NCBI GenBank assembly: GCA_022560025.1
Contig: JAFISE010000113.1
Span: forward strand, 1 to 64,000
DNA length: 64,000 nt
From: Stagonosporopsis chrysanthemi
Lineage: Eukaryota; Ascomycota; Dothideomycetes; Pleosporales; Didymellaceae
Reading direction: 5' to 3'
Part shown: positions 1 to 11,211 of the stretch, in pieces
How positions within the stretch are numbered: the first letter of the stretch is position 1
How the letters are laid out: each line of letters opens with the position of its first letter
Notes under the pieces: generated by a model
Databases searched by the model: none
Told to the model about the DNA's origin: nothing
Seen by the model: only the letters and a program-made list of their open reading frames with translations
Program-made: the position numbers and the translations under genes

Positions 1-172
<172 letters not shown>

Positions 173-419
173 TTCCTGGGCGCTATGCGCACGGCAGTAT
201 GCAGGCCACGATGCCAGCTCTCAAGAGACCACATTATGAAACGCGTATCGGGAAACTGATGGTTGACAAACAAGCCATCAAGACAAAGCGACAGATGTCT
301 TAGTCATCAATGGGTTGACACGCTAACCCTTTGTGAATTTTGAACGAGTGCGGGCGCGTCTTTTTCTGTTATTTGTATGTCTTGCTCTCGAACTCATCGC
401 GTCTTTCCATTGAAAAAAC

Positions 420-2118
420 CTACTCAGGGATTATGTGGTCCTTGGCATCGACTCCAGCCTTCCAGCGATATTTCGACGCAACATGCTCGTCCAGCGGCCC
501 CTTCTGACCAGGCAGCCCGTAAAAGTTTTCTCTGTACGTGCCTCCCGGAACAGCGTAATCTTCCCAGAATAGACCTCGTGCCTTCAGCTCCGGAAGCAAC
601 AATTCGATGATGTCCTTGAAGGATTGCGGGAATAGGGCGTATGCGAAGTTGAACCCATCAACGTCAGCCTCATCGACCCAGGTCTGGAGCCCATCTACCA
701 CCTGAGCAGGAGTTCCGACAATGATAGGACCATTTCCACCAATGCTCACGTGCTCAGCAACGGTGTGTTTTGTCCATTTAGAGGTACCAGGAGAGAACTT
801 TGCGTATGCCTCAACAGTCGATCGTACTGCGTTACTCTCAACCTGACGCAGTTCTTCATCATCACCGTATTTGCCAAGGTCAATACCTGTCCAGCCGCAG
901 AAAAGAGCCAATGCACCTTCAAGAGACGCATACTTGCGATATTCGGCTAGTTTAGCCTGTGCCTCCTCTTCAGTGCGTCCAATGATCGGGGTCACGAGTG
1001 CAAGAACCTTGATGTTGCTTGGGTTCCGCCCATGTTGCGTTGCTGCAAGCTCTCGGATTTCTGCGATGCTCTTTGCTGGGACAGAAGGACTGAATGCGCT
1101 GACGAAGATTGCTTCCGCACTCTGTGCTGCAAACTGCTTTCCAGCCTTGGAAGTTCCGGCTTGAAGCAACAGAGGGGTACGCTGCGGGCTTGGCTGGCAA
1201 ATGTGAGGCCCCGGTACTGTGAAGTACTTGCCGTGGTGGTTGATTTCGCGGACTCTGTCTGGGACAGTGTACACCCCCTTCTCACGATCAAGTACGATGG
1301 CATCGTCTCTCCACGACGATTCGAATAGCTTGTACATTACTTTCACATATTCGTCGGCTTGCGCATACCTCTCGTCATGCTTCTGGAATTAGCGCTATAC
1401 GATTATGGAGTGGATGGCACCTACTGCAACCTGCTCTTTAAAGCCCATGTTTCGAGCAGCCGAATCGAGGTAGCTAGTCACGATCTGTGGATGTTTAGTT
1501 GCACTGCTAACAGATCTGGCTGTCACTACATACGTTCCAACCAAGTCGCCCTTTCGAGAGATGATCGACAGTTGACAACCTACGAGCCAGATGGTAAGGC
1601 TGCTCATATGTTGTCGACACTGTTACACCAAAGCCAATACTTTTTGTAGCTGCTGCCATTGCGCTTACAACACTAAGTGGCTCATTGACGGGCCACTGTG
1701 CGCCGGATATTTTTGCAGCATCAAGGTTGCCATTGTAGACCTTCGAATGTGTTAAAATTTGCTTGTGTGTGTTCTGTTGTTTTAATACTAACGTCATAAC
1801 CACCAAGGACATCGGCAATGAATATGCCGTGGAACTTGGCTTCTTCTAGAAGTTTTGCAAGCTCGACCCAATGTTCGACATCGCCAAACTCGTGCGAATG
1901 ATCGTCTGGATGCCTCCATAGTCCAGGTGACTGGTGGCCACTGCCTGTTCATCCGGTCTCTGATTAGCCCATCGTCACTGGACTGGATGAAAGGAAGTTG
2001 CCTCCAAAGGCGTGAAGTGCTGCGAGTGCTGCAGTTGGGGTCCGGTATGCGCACGTGATCACGTGAACTTACACATCTCCACGAACGCATTCACAATCCA
2101 TTTCTTAGGAGCTGTCAT
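420..2118 (-). CDS. NtaA/DszA-type FMN-dependent monooxygenase (paralogue A)
   Basis: Flavin-dependent monooxygenase of the bacterial-luciferase superfamily, nitrilotriacetate/dibenzothiophene-sulfone subgroup. Family members use FMNH2 supplied by a separate reductase to cleave C-N or C-S bonds; the substrate here is unknown. Five exons: 2118-2073, 1944-1793, 1740-1534, 1484-1425 and 1382-420, giving 475 aa, the usual family length. Splicing restores the family signatures: GHQSPGLWRHP near the N-terminus, IADVLGGYDV, SGAQWPVNEP, GRLGWNIVTSYLDSAARN across intron 3, KHDERYAQADEY across intron 4, then QPSPQRTPLLLQAGTS. Intron 4 is only 42 nt. All junctions are in phase, so the apparent frame breaks are introns and the gene looks intact. 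A second member of the family lies at 11212-12730 on the opposite strand. No reductase partner is visible nearby. Confidence 0.88.
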
Positions 2119-2713
2119 GACTTCCTATATTTCTAGCTGTATGTCGCGCTCTCGAATTGAACTGTTTTGTCCTCACTGAAATTCGCATAGATACATATGG
2201 ATCCGATGTCGCTGCTTGATATTGCTTCAGTTCGATGGGGCAGATGATGTGCTTATGGCGCCCTTGCACGCAATCGCGTATCTCTCCGCTCCACGCAAAT
2301 CAGCATCGGATAACGCAGCATGGACTCGTACCGCGGTACATGGTCGATTCAGGTTCGTTTCGGTCCCTCAATTTATCCACGTTGTAGTCGTGCTCTAGCG
2401 GCTTACTATGGGCCTTCTCCACTTCAGACGGCCACCACGCCATTGGACTCCACAATGCCGACAGTGCGGTCCCCGCGAAGAGGCCGTAGACACCGACGCG
2501 AGTGATGGAGGTAGCCGTCTATGTTTGCACTAGCTTCTTTGCTCACCACCCTGTAGTATGACGAAGTCGGCTGGCCGGAAACCCTCTTTCAGTAATCAGA
2601 GCCAGGCTCCTGAGCTGCAGTTGCATCCGACATTATTTTCAAGCCCATTCTTTTCTTAAACAGAATCCAACTCTCAAAACTCTACTTGAGAACTCCCACT
2701 GCAATAATACGAT
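2119..2713. other. Intergenic, divergent promoter region
   Basis: Lies between the start of the minus-strand monooxygenase and the start of the plus-strand dehydrogenase, so it should carry both promoters. Short open frames here have no recognisable product. I see no repeat or RNA gene. Confidence 0.5.
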
Positions 2714-4133
2714 ATGGTTCCCTGGCGATGGCGACCCAAGAGCATCTCCAAGGCACCCACACCTGCCAAAGCAGCTCTACCAGCAGAAGATAGCACGGTC
2801 GACGACGTACAGGATCAGTTCCAGCGCAACACAAGAGATCAAATTCAGCCCGAGAGACAATCTGCGCTGTTGCTCCATGCGATCCGCCAACCATACGAGG
2901 TGGCTGCTGACCATGCCGTGCCAGAGGTGAAGAACGACACAGAATTGCTGGTCAAAGTCACTGCTGCAGGACTGAACCCTATTGATTGGAAGTCACCGTA
3001 CGTGCGCACACGAAGAATGCCATGTTTTACGAGCATACTAACGCTGATTTAGGGACTTCAACTTCGGCGTTCCTGTTTTCCCTTTCATCTCTGGACGAGA
3101 GTTATCTGGAATCGTTGTCAAGGCACCGAAGACCTCGAATACCCGTATACGCGAAGGTGACATCGTAACAATACCCTCAACGGACTACCGAGATCTTCGC
3201 AAGGCCGCTTTTCAAGAATATAGCATCGCGTCGTCATTCAACACTATACGCCTCCCTCACAATGTATCAGCAGAGTCCGGAAGCATTCTTGGGGTGGCTT
3301 TCGTATCTGCGGTGCTGGCTTTAGGTGTTTGCATGGGCGTCAGCTTCGAAGGTGTTGAAGATGGGCCCGATCTACTGAAGATCGTGCGTAATATCGACCC
3401 CGAAAGATTACCAGCAGATATCAGGAAGGAATGTCTCGAGAACATCAGTGAGAGCGATCGCGCCAGAGCAGGGGACTATCTAGTCATTTGGGGTGGAGGT
3501 TCCACAAGCGCGCACCTCACGAAACAGATCGCACGACTGATGGGTCTGAAGCTTGTGTCCGTCGTGGATAATGCTAAGCACGGGTTGCGGCTGTCTTCTG
3601 CTGCAGCTACACGCCCTGATTTACTTGTGGATTCCCATAACCCGGAGAGAGCGATCGATATCATTAAGAGAGCAACAGGAAACAGCGCACGATTTGGCTT
3701 CGATACTGTGGGCAAAGAATCTGCCGCTCAGCTTCTGCGCTCATTGGCTTCTACAACCTCTCCCATAGATTCGCTACCAAAGGATGTACAAGGTTATGAG
3801 CGTAAAGACTCCAAGCTACCAACACCACCTTCGACGCCTCTAGAACCCGCTGAAGATGCGCCACGGTCACACCTGGTTGGATTGACAGGTTTGCCTAAGA
3901 CCGATATCCCAGAAGATGTCACGCTGCACAATGTGCCGATCAAACTTTTCCACGAAATCCCGGAAGTTGGCGAGGCGCTCAGTGCTTGGTGTGAAAGATT
4001 GCTCTTGAAGGGGTTGCTGGTACCGCCTGATGTCGTTGGTACAGTGCAGGGATTAGGTGCTATCAACGAAGGCCTGGACAGAATGAGGAGGAGAGAGATC
4101 AGCGGCGGTCGACTTGTGGCCGTCCTACCATGA
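2714..4133 (+). CDS. Zinc-type alcohol dehydrogenase / quinone oxidoreductase-like protein
   Basis: Medium-chain dehydrogenase/reductase family, close to the fungal enoyl-reductase/ToxD-like group. Two exons, 2714-2997 and 3053-4133, separated by a 55-nt intron with donor GTACGT and acceptor TTTAG; 454 aa. The N-terminal GroES-like half has VTAAGLNPIDWKSPDFNFG and the usual FISGRELSGIVVK segment. The NAD(P)-binding half has LVIWGGGSTSAHLTKQIAR, a Gly-rich nucleotide loop, followed by LKLVSVVD. I see no complete catalytic-zinc or structural four-Cys set, which fits a zinc-independent NADPH quinone/enoyl reductase better than a true alcohol dehydrogenase. The C-terminus (GGRLVAVLP) is normal. 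It is divergent from the NtaA-like gene and may supply or consume redox intermediates in the same cluster (inference). Confidence 0.8.
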
Positions 4134-4422
4134 ATGAGATTTCTTTGCATTTAGCCTTGTACGCAAAACGGATGTAACCATGAGGAAGGCATTTTAAGAA
4201 AAAGTCAGCATAGAGTCTGATCTCAAAACTTTGTCTGTCTCGGTCTTGTATTCAAGTGTAAAATCCATGATTTGATCTTATCAGACAGCCAGATAATCTT
4301 ACGATATTCGAATGACTGTAATACTACACGTTCTGTCGAAATACCTATAGCTAAACGAGTCCTAAACCCTAGGTCATGTCTAATGTTCCTTCTGCTATCT
4401 TCTCTCCACTGAAGGTCCATAT

Positions 4423-6038
4423 TTACTTTAAAGCCGAGATCCCTTTTTGCGGTTCGATCGTAGTGAATTGATCTGGTGCAGTACCTTTGGCCACGATCTC
4501 GTCTTCAAAGGTCTTTTTCTCGTCGCCAAATTCGCGTAATACCAGCCACGCAGGCCATATAGCGACTGCCCAAAGTGCAAAATTCCAGTACACAGCCCCG
4601 ACTTCCGCAAATACTGTGACAGAGGTGATGCCGTAACTAATAGCTTGCCATGCAGACTCAGTACCTCTGAGTAGAGCAGCATATCGGATAACTTCTGGTT
4701 CGTTCTCCGCCAGCTGGCCAATGAAGAAGTATAGGAAGAGATAGTTGAGCTGAAAGCCGACCGTCAAGAAGATGAAGACAGCGAAACCGCGACCAAATCC
4801 TGCGGAAGTCCAATCGTATGTTGGCTGGGTGTCGCGGAACTCCGTCACTAGTATAGTGGCCCAAAGCCACCAAGCACCTTGTAGGACAGCGATGGTCCAA
4901 AAAGTTGTCCGAGCGCGGAAGCGCAGTGGAATTGAAGTCCTGTCGAGATAATGTCCGAGAAGATTGCCGCAGATGACTGCTACAATACCAGACAAGAAAG
5001 AGCCTAACGCGCGAGAGCGGACAGAGAACCACACTAGATGCACGTTAGATGCAGTGGTCATGTGATGTCAGGAATGACTTACAAGCCAGGTATGTGAAGT
5101 AAACGGCTTCTGAGAAGACTGCCTGTCCGATCCAAAGAACCGTAAGGAGATACCGCTTTGTAAAGAACAGCTTCGTAGTAGCTTTGATTTCAAACCATGG
5201 ATTGTCCAAGATAGCCAGATCGACCTTCTTGCCGTCCTTCCTCTGGACTTGGTTTGGCTTGTTCAGAAATAAACCAACCACAGGGCCGATACATTGTAGG
5301 GCGATGAAGACAAGGTAGACTGTGTAGGATACGCTACCGGCTTGGTCGCGGTCGGCGTTCAGTCCCAGGTTGATCGCACCACCTAGGATCTGGCCACCCA
5401 AACGAAATGTGAGCCAGTAGCCGAGTGCTTTGCCTTTATTCCAAGGCTCTGGGTATGCTATAGCGATTGCGGCTTCAGCCATCCAGAAAACACCTGCGGA
5501 AATGCCGCAAAGTGCGCTCCCGAGGTAGATAAACCATTCAGTACCAAAGCGGTTATTCGCGTACACTGCGGAATCTTAGCCAGCATCCATATTTACAATG
5601 CAATTGTATACCCACAAGCTGCTGCATATGGGGCGTAGCCAATCCTTGCAAGATATCAGTATGCGGTGGAAAATTAGGCACAGCGTGCACTTACGTTCCA
5701 AAGATCAAAGCTCCTTTAATGCCAATATAATGCACGATAGCACTACTAAAGTAACAGCTGACAACCATCAAGCAAAACGTGAGAGCGTTGCCTGCGTTCA
5801 CAAGATGAGGTGATTGAGCCCCTCCAGCTCCCAACGAGTTCATTGCACCCCAGATGCCAGGAGCCGAGAAGTTGCAAAGACCAAGGATGGTCATGTTGAA
5901 GAATGTGCTTCGATACCATTTTGCTAGTCTTGCTGTCAGTATAATAAGAGACGTATATTGGGTGAACTCACTTGGATAATCGCGTCTCTCCACCTCAACA
6001 TCACTGCCGGATTCCAAAGATGAATCTTGTGCAGACAT
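4423..6038 (-). CDS. UNC93-like (DUF895) multi-pass membrane protein
   Basis: Polytopic protein of the UNC93/DUF895 branch of the major facilitator superfamily; transport substrate unknown. Five exons: 6038-5972, 5932-5695, 5644-5616 (29 nt), 5565-5083 and 5033-4423, giving 475 aa. Family-like segments are FFNMTILGLCNFSAPGIWGA, the loop IGYAPYAAALYANNRFG built from the tiny third exon, GSALCGISAGVFWMAEAAI, and the motif SRALGSFLSGIVAVICGNL. Hydrophobic stretches support about 10-12 membrane segments. The first intron is 39 nt by my reading, unusually short, so that boundary is the least certain. The hydrophilic N-terminus is acidic. Located between two flavoenzymes, it may export or import the substrate of the cluster (inference). 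Confidence 0.82.
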
Positions 6039-6675
6039 GTTTGATCGTCTAGCCTCTGGTTACCGATTAATACGCGGAAGTATTGGGTTTCATATATCTT
6101 GCACGCCCCCAAGCTCGTGTGCGGTAGTGTCGGAGGTCTTCACACATGGCTAGCAAGTACCGGAGCTACCATACCGCGGAAGCGCACTTGCACGCCAATT
6201 GCAATGCGCGCGCCGTGTCAAACTATTGCGCGACTCCGGTACTCGGTGTGACTGCTTCTAGATTTCTTTGAAGGCCCAATCTATGTGCCGTTCCACGTTG
6301 CTGCGGACCTTTCGCGGCAGATTGTGGAGTTGATACTTTTGATGGGGTAGCACGCCATTCACCCCGGCGGTTTGCAAATCAGCACATGACGATCCCAACA
6401 ACTTCGATATGATTCATGCACAGATAAAGCATGCTGACGATTCTGGTAGATCGGATGTCGTGATTTCAAGTAGCATGCAATACGCCTAGCGGCCACGCCA
6501 TCATTCAACGGCATTACCGAATTGGGCTTGTACTTACTATCAACACATCAACCTCCAAGTTGCTTACGAGTATCAATATGCGTCGTGGAATTGGAGAAAG
6601 GACGACCGATAATCTTGAGTCACGGGGGTGAAACTTGTGATAGTGACTGGTTAGATTCATGGCCTACGGCCGCCC
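6039..6675. other. Intergenic, promoter side of the UNC93-like gene
   Basis: Separates the start of the UNC93-like gene from the stop of the flavin monooxygenase, both on the minus strand. No coding frame, repeat or RNA gene stands out. Confidence 0.5.
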
Positions 6676-8760
6676 TCAAGTCGACTTCTTGATAGCACCC
6701 GGCAAATCCCACCAACTCTCATGAATGTCTTTCAGGTCCGGCTCTTGTCCGGGCGCTCTCAGATATGAAACTAAGTCACTAGACTCATCAGTTTCTCTCT
6801 GTGTGTATCCATTCCCGAAATATGCGAATCTGTTCTGCTTGTTGAAGCGCTCATACTCCCAATCTTCCCAGCGAGGATCTCGCCGAACGAGTGTAAGCCC
6901 AGCGGCAGACCCAGGCCATAAGCCGTGTATCCTCTGTCCAGGAATACCTCCATTGTTCCAAGAGGAGCAGTTGTCCGTCAGTACGGTGCTTGGGAAAAAC
7001 GCATCGCAGTAATCAACGAAGTCGTCTGCAGCTTCTCTAGACGGAGCGATCGACTTAATACCCTGTGAAGACACTTTTCGAAGTATCTTAGCGAAAAACG
7101 TGAGTGCTGTTTCCACAGCTTGTGGGACTGTTCCAGATGGACCTGTAGCATGTGGTCCTGCAAGGAAGAACAGGTTGGGAAAGCCAGGCGTGGCAGTGCC
7201 GAGGTAGGTGTAAGGGAAGCCAAACTCGCCGCCAGGTTTCCAGGCCTTGTTCAGGTCAAGCCCGCGCGCTTTGATGGGGAATGGTGGAACAAGATCGGTG
7301 TTTGCTCCTGTAGCACAGAAGATAGCATCAAATTCATACTTCTTGCCGTCAACCGTCTCAAGACCCTCACGTGTAAATCGCTTGATCGGTGTTTTGACGA
7401 GATCAGCGTTCTCCTCGGTAAGTGATTCAAGGTAGCCAGGCCCAGGAGTCAAGCGCCGGCAGTGCGGCGCGAAGTCAGGGATCAGACCGTCGAGTAACTC
7501 AGGTTTTTTCGCCGCTCGCGCCTTCATCACCTCGATGAAAGTCTCTCGGATGCCTTCGTTCTCCTCAGACCCACGTACCATAGCTCGGAAACGTCGCCAA
7601 TATCTTTCTTCGATGTCCTTGCGAAATCTGAGGTACGTTTCCGGGTCTTGGAATGACTCCAGTTGGTCCGCCGGATATGGTTGAGGTTCAAACGTCCTCT
7701 CGTCACCGGCCCAAGATGTAGCTATCCATGTTGGATTCCTGACTAAATGCGTGACATGGTCGACAACGCGTTGTAGATGCGGCACTATTTGAAGTCCGCT
7801 GGCTCCGTTGCCAATGACTGCAACCCTCTTGCCTGTCGGATCATATGATGAGTCCCAATTGGAAGTGTGTCTTAGGTGTCCCTTGTAGTCATCGAGACCC
7901 GGGTAGTCCGGTAGCTTCCACGCGTTGAAACGCCCAATGGCGGTGATAACGAAATCAAAGTCCTCTTGGCTTGAAGAGTCTGCAATCAAATTGTGGACTT
8001 TCAGATTCCACTTCGATCTCGCATCGTCCCACGATGCTTCATCAACGCGATGTTGTAGTTTGACATACTTGTACACATCGTGTTTCCTGGCTGTTTTCTG
8101 CCAGTACTCGCGGATCTCAGCACCTTTGGCAAAGATCTCAGACCATTGTGTATTAGGGGAGAACGTGCTTTGATAGACATGAGCAGGAATATCACATCTC
8201 ACACCGGGATACTGGTTCTCAAGCCATGTGCCGCTCTATTACATGTCAAACAGTGTCTAGCTGACCTCACCATATTACTTACCACATCGTTGTTCTTCTC
8301 GAAGATGGTCAGTTGAATTCCGGGTACCTTGGCAGGCAACAGAATACCAGCATTAATCCCGGATAAGCCAGCCTGTACGCTGTTAGAGTCTAATCGAAAT
8401 GATTTATAACCGAATCCGAATGCGTACTCCAATGACTGCAACCTTCAAAGGCCGGATGTCATCGATATGACGGTTTGAATCAAGCTGAAGTCGCGAGACG
8501 GGATAGTCGATGGGTAGAGTCGGCCGGGTGTTGGCCTGCTCTGTCTCGCTCACAGGCGCAAGATGCTCAGTCAATTGCGCGACGCGTCGTGTTGAAGTCG
8601 TTGCTGATGACGTTTTGCCGAGCGTGTCGGTGGCAGGAACGACGCGATTGGACGCCATCTCAATTGAGACTAGCTCAGGGAATCTGAAGAAGGAGGGACC
8701 GGGAGCTTGCTCTTTGCAATAGGGAGCAGTGTGAAAATGTAAAGCTTTCATGAAAGCCAT
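6676..8760 (-). CDS. Baeyer-Villiger-type FAD/NADPH monooxygenase
   Basis: Class B flavin monooxygenase, cyclohexanone/4-hydroxyacetophenone monooxygenase-like; converts a ketone to an ester or lactone with NADPH and O2. Exons 8760-8428, 8372-8283 and 8235-6676 give 660 aa. Splicing of intron 1 creates the FAD-binding Rossmann motif VIGAGLSGINAG (GxGxxG); intron 2 creates NNDVSGTWLENQYPG, the classic GTW-NxYPG segment. A second dinucleotide motif, AVIGNGASGLQIVP, binds NADPH. Just before it is YKGHLRHTSNW, which matches the Baeyer-Villiger fingerprint (F/Y)KGxxxHTxxW. An internal ATG at 8658 (MASN) would give 626 aa and is an equally plausible start. It sits next to the broken permease, divergent from it. 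Confidence 0.88.
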
Positions 8761-9054
8761 TTAAGGGCCATCTGACCGTTTTCTTGGTACTGCGCCGAAT
8801 CACGTTCCATCCGTTATCGCCCCGTACTCGGTGTCTACATATTGGTTCGCCATTACAGCTCGGCATGATGGTAATCACGCCTTCACCCCACAGACTGACG
8901 GTATGCGCCATATGATGACCCGCTTCGTTGTCGTGATCGCTTTCTTTCGCTACACGGCAAAGATAGTACGAGGCTCGAGTGTCGCACAGTGCATGGCTTG
9001 CGCGCCACACGAACATCAGATCTGCCCTGCACCAAGTCGTACGCAGGTGCGCAG

Positions 9055-10517
9055 ATGGACGTACATAAGGTAGTAGAAGCGCCTGCTGTGCATCTGAGTA
9101 GCAAAGATCTCCAAGAGAACAAGCCTTATGTCTGCACCAATCAAGAGCCGCAAATGGTGTCACTCCGATGGTTCCAGGATTACGATACGCCAGAGGAACG
9201 CAAGCTGATTGCAAAGCTTGATCTTCTCGTTGTCCCTTATGTCTTTCTGGCGTACTGGGTCAAGTATATCGACCAGGCGAACATCAGTAGCCCGATAAAA
9301 AAACATCAGATTTTGCAGCAACTGACAGCACTAGACAATGCGTGTGTTGCCGGTCTCAAAGAAGATCTTGGTTTTGAAGGGAATGAATTGGTACGACTAC
9401 AGACGATGTTCGTGGTTGGCTCGGTGGTCGGTCAACTACCATTCATGTACCTCTTCATGCGCATCCCTATGTTTTACCTAATCCCTTTCCTCGACGTTGC
9501 GTGGGTTATCTTCACACTACTCCAGTATCGGGTTCACTCCTTCGCGGAATTGGCAGCGTACCGACTCTTGGTCGGCCTTTTTGAGGCGGCCTTTTTTCCA
9601 GCAATCCATTACATTTTTGGTATGTCTGTATATCTCACTGATATCGTCAGAGTTGATAGAGCATTAAGATCATGGTACCGAGGCGATGAGATCGGCCGCC
9701 GCCGGGGCTTCTTCTACGTTGGCCTCACTCTGGGAACCCTTACGGCCGCGCTGATTCAGTCTGGTGCGACATCTCGTTTAGACGGCGTCCATGGACTCCT
9801 GACATGCCTAACAAGCTTGTCCTATCTGACCATGATGTCGAAGTTGCTAGAACACGTCTGGAAAAAGCCGGTCACAGCGTCAGAGGCAACGTCACTATCA
9901 ACACGTTTGTTAAGATAGCGAAGTCCCCATTTGTCTGAACTTTCCTGCTTTTGGACATTTTCTTCTGGAACGGATGCATTAACACATCTTCCGGTGGCTA
10001 CTTGCTGTGGTTGGAGAGCTTGAATCGATACTCCAAAGCGCGCATCAATGAGCTGGGTGCTATCTCTCCTGCGTTGGGGATTTTTTACACGCTCGCCGTG
10101 TGTTTCGCATCCGATCTGATACTGGGGCCTGCATGGGCCATTACAGTTTCTCATACTTGGAACATCATCGGTCTGGTCATCCTTACCATTTGGAGCGTTC
10201 CAGAGCCTGCAATCTGGTTGGCGTTCATGACCACATGCTCGGCCGTTGCCATGTCCAGCATCCTGTACGGCTGGATCAATAGTCAGCTAAGCTACTCTGC
10301 CGCAGATCGAGCCGTTGCCCTTATTCTTGCCAACACCCTGGCGCAATCAACAACTGCGTGGATACCACTGCTTGTGTTCAAGACAACCGAAGGCCCTAGA
10401 TTCCCCAAAGGATGGCCGTTCGTGCTCGCCAACACCGTATGCCTCATCATTTTGTCGCACATCGTCAAGACCTACATCAAGAAGAAATCCAGGTACGTCC
10501 CACATCTGGAACAATAG
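9055..10517 (+). pseudogene. MFS permease (ACS/allantoate-permease type), degenerate
   Basis: Major facilitator of the anion:cation symporter group (allantoate/nicotinate permease-like). The start at 9055 (MDVHKVV) precedes conserved DLLVVPYVFLAYWVKYIDQANI; a 48-nt intron (GTAGCC...CACTAG) restores NINNACVAGLKEDLGF. LVGLFEAAFFPAIHYI and SWYRGDEIGRR follow. At about 9798 the frame shifts and roughly 28-30 residues expected after DGVHGL (the GWRW... segment) are missing, the text resuming at PDMPNKLVLSDHDVEVA. In that frame TGA at 9936-9938 replaces a Trp expected in SPFVW. The remainder, LLLDIFFWNGCINTSSGGY to the C-terminus at 10517, is well preserved. The expected intron near 9620 also lacks an acceptor in the right phase. 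An inactivated gene is likely; assembly error cannot be excluded. Confidence 0.8.
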
Positions 10518-11211
10518 TTCTATTGCTAAGCTTTCTGCAAACGAGGATTGGTCTCAGAGACGGAGACTGAAAGCTCAATTCACGAGGCAGTTCACACGTA
10601 TAAGCCCAAGGTCCTCCCAGCTACTGAAGAACCGGCCTAATTCCAGAAGCTCACAGTATACATGTCGTCTGCCACGTCTCTTTGTCTAAGCATTGCTGTA
10701 TCATCCATACTTCACAAGCAGGCTGTCAAGCACCATACCAGCACTTAGATTTGATGCCGAAGATCAAACACCAAAATCAACTGAACGTGAAGCGGACAAT
10801 GCCCTCGCCCAAGCGCCCTCCTCCACCATGGTGTACTTGATGTGGCGTTCTTATTAACAATGCGTACTTCGCTATGGTCAATGATTGGTGCATCCACAAG
10901 GGAAGCACGCAACACGAATATACTTATGCACGGCGTCAAGGGTGTGCATGCATTGCAGTCGCAGTGACCCCACAGTTGTTCGCGATGTCGGGTAACGGTG
11001 TTCATGATGGCGCAATCGCCGCCCTGCATTACGAACTCCACATCAGATGATAGCGAGCGTGAATAACTCCATGGCGAGATGATGGTATGCGGAACTGCTT
11101 AGAACAATATAATCGCTTCCCGGCTTGCCCGAAAAGAATTGATACACAAGTCAATAACAATCTTTTTCGCTCTTGCTGTGTAGCCTGGCCAGCTGAAGCC
11201 AGACCAACACC
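10518..11211. other. Intergenic
   Basis: Downstream of the permease remnant and upstream of the second NtaA-like gene. It includes the plus-strand promoter of that gene. I see no further coding sequence, repeat or RNA gene. Confidence 0.5.

Noticed and set aside
420..2118. NtaA-like gene first looked frameshifted and broken by stops
   Set aside because: Four in-phase introns with good splice sites restore a full-length 475-aa protein, so it is not a pseudogene.
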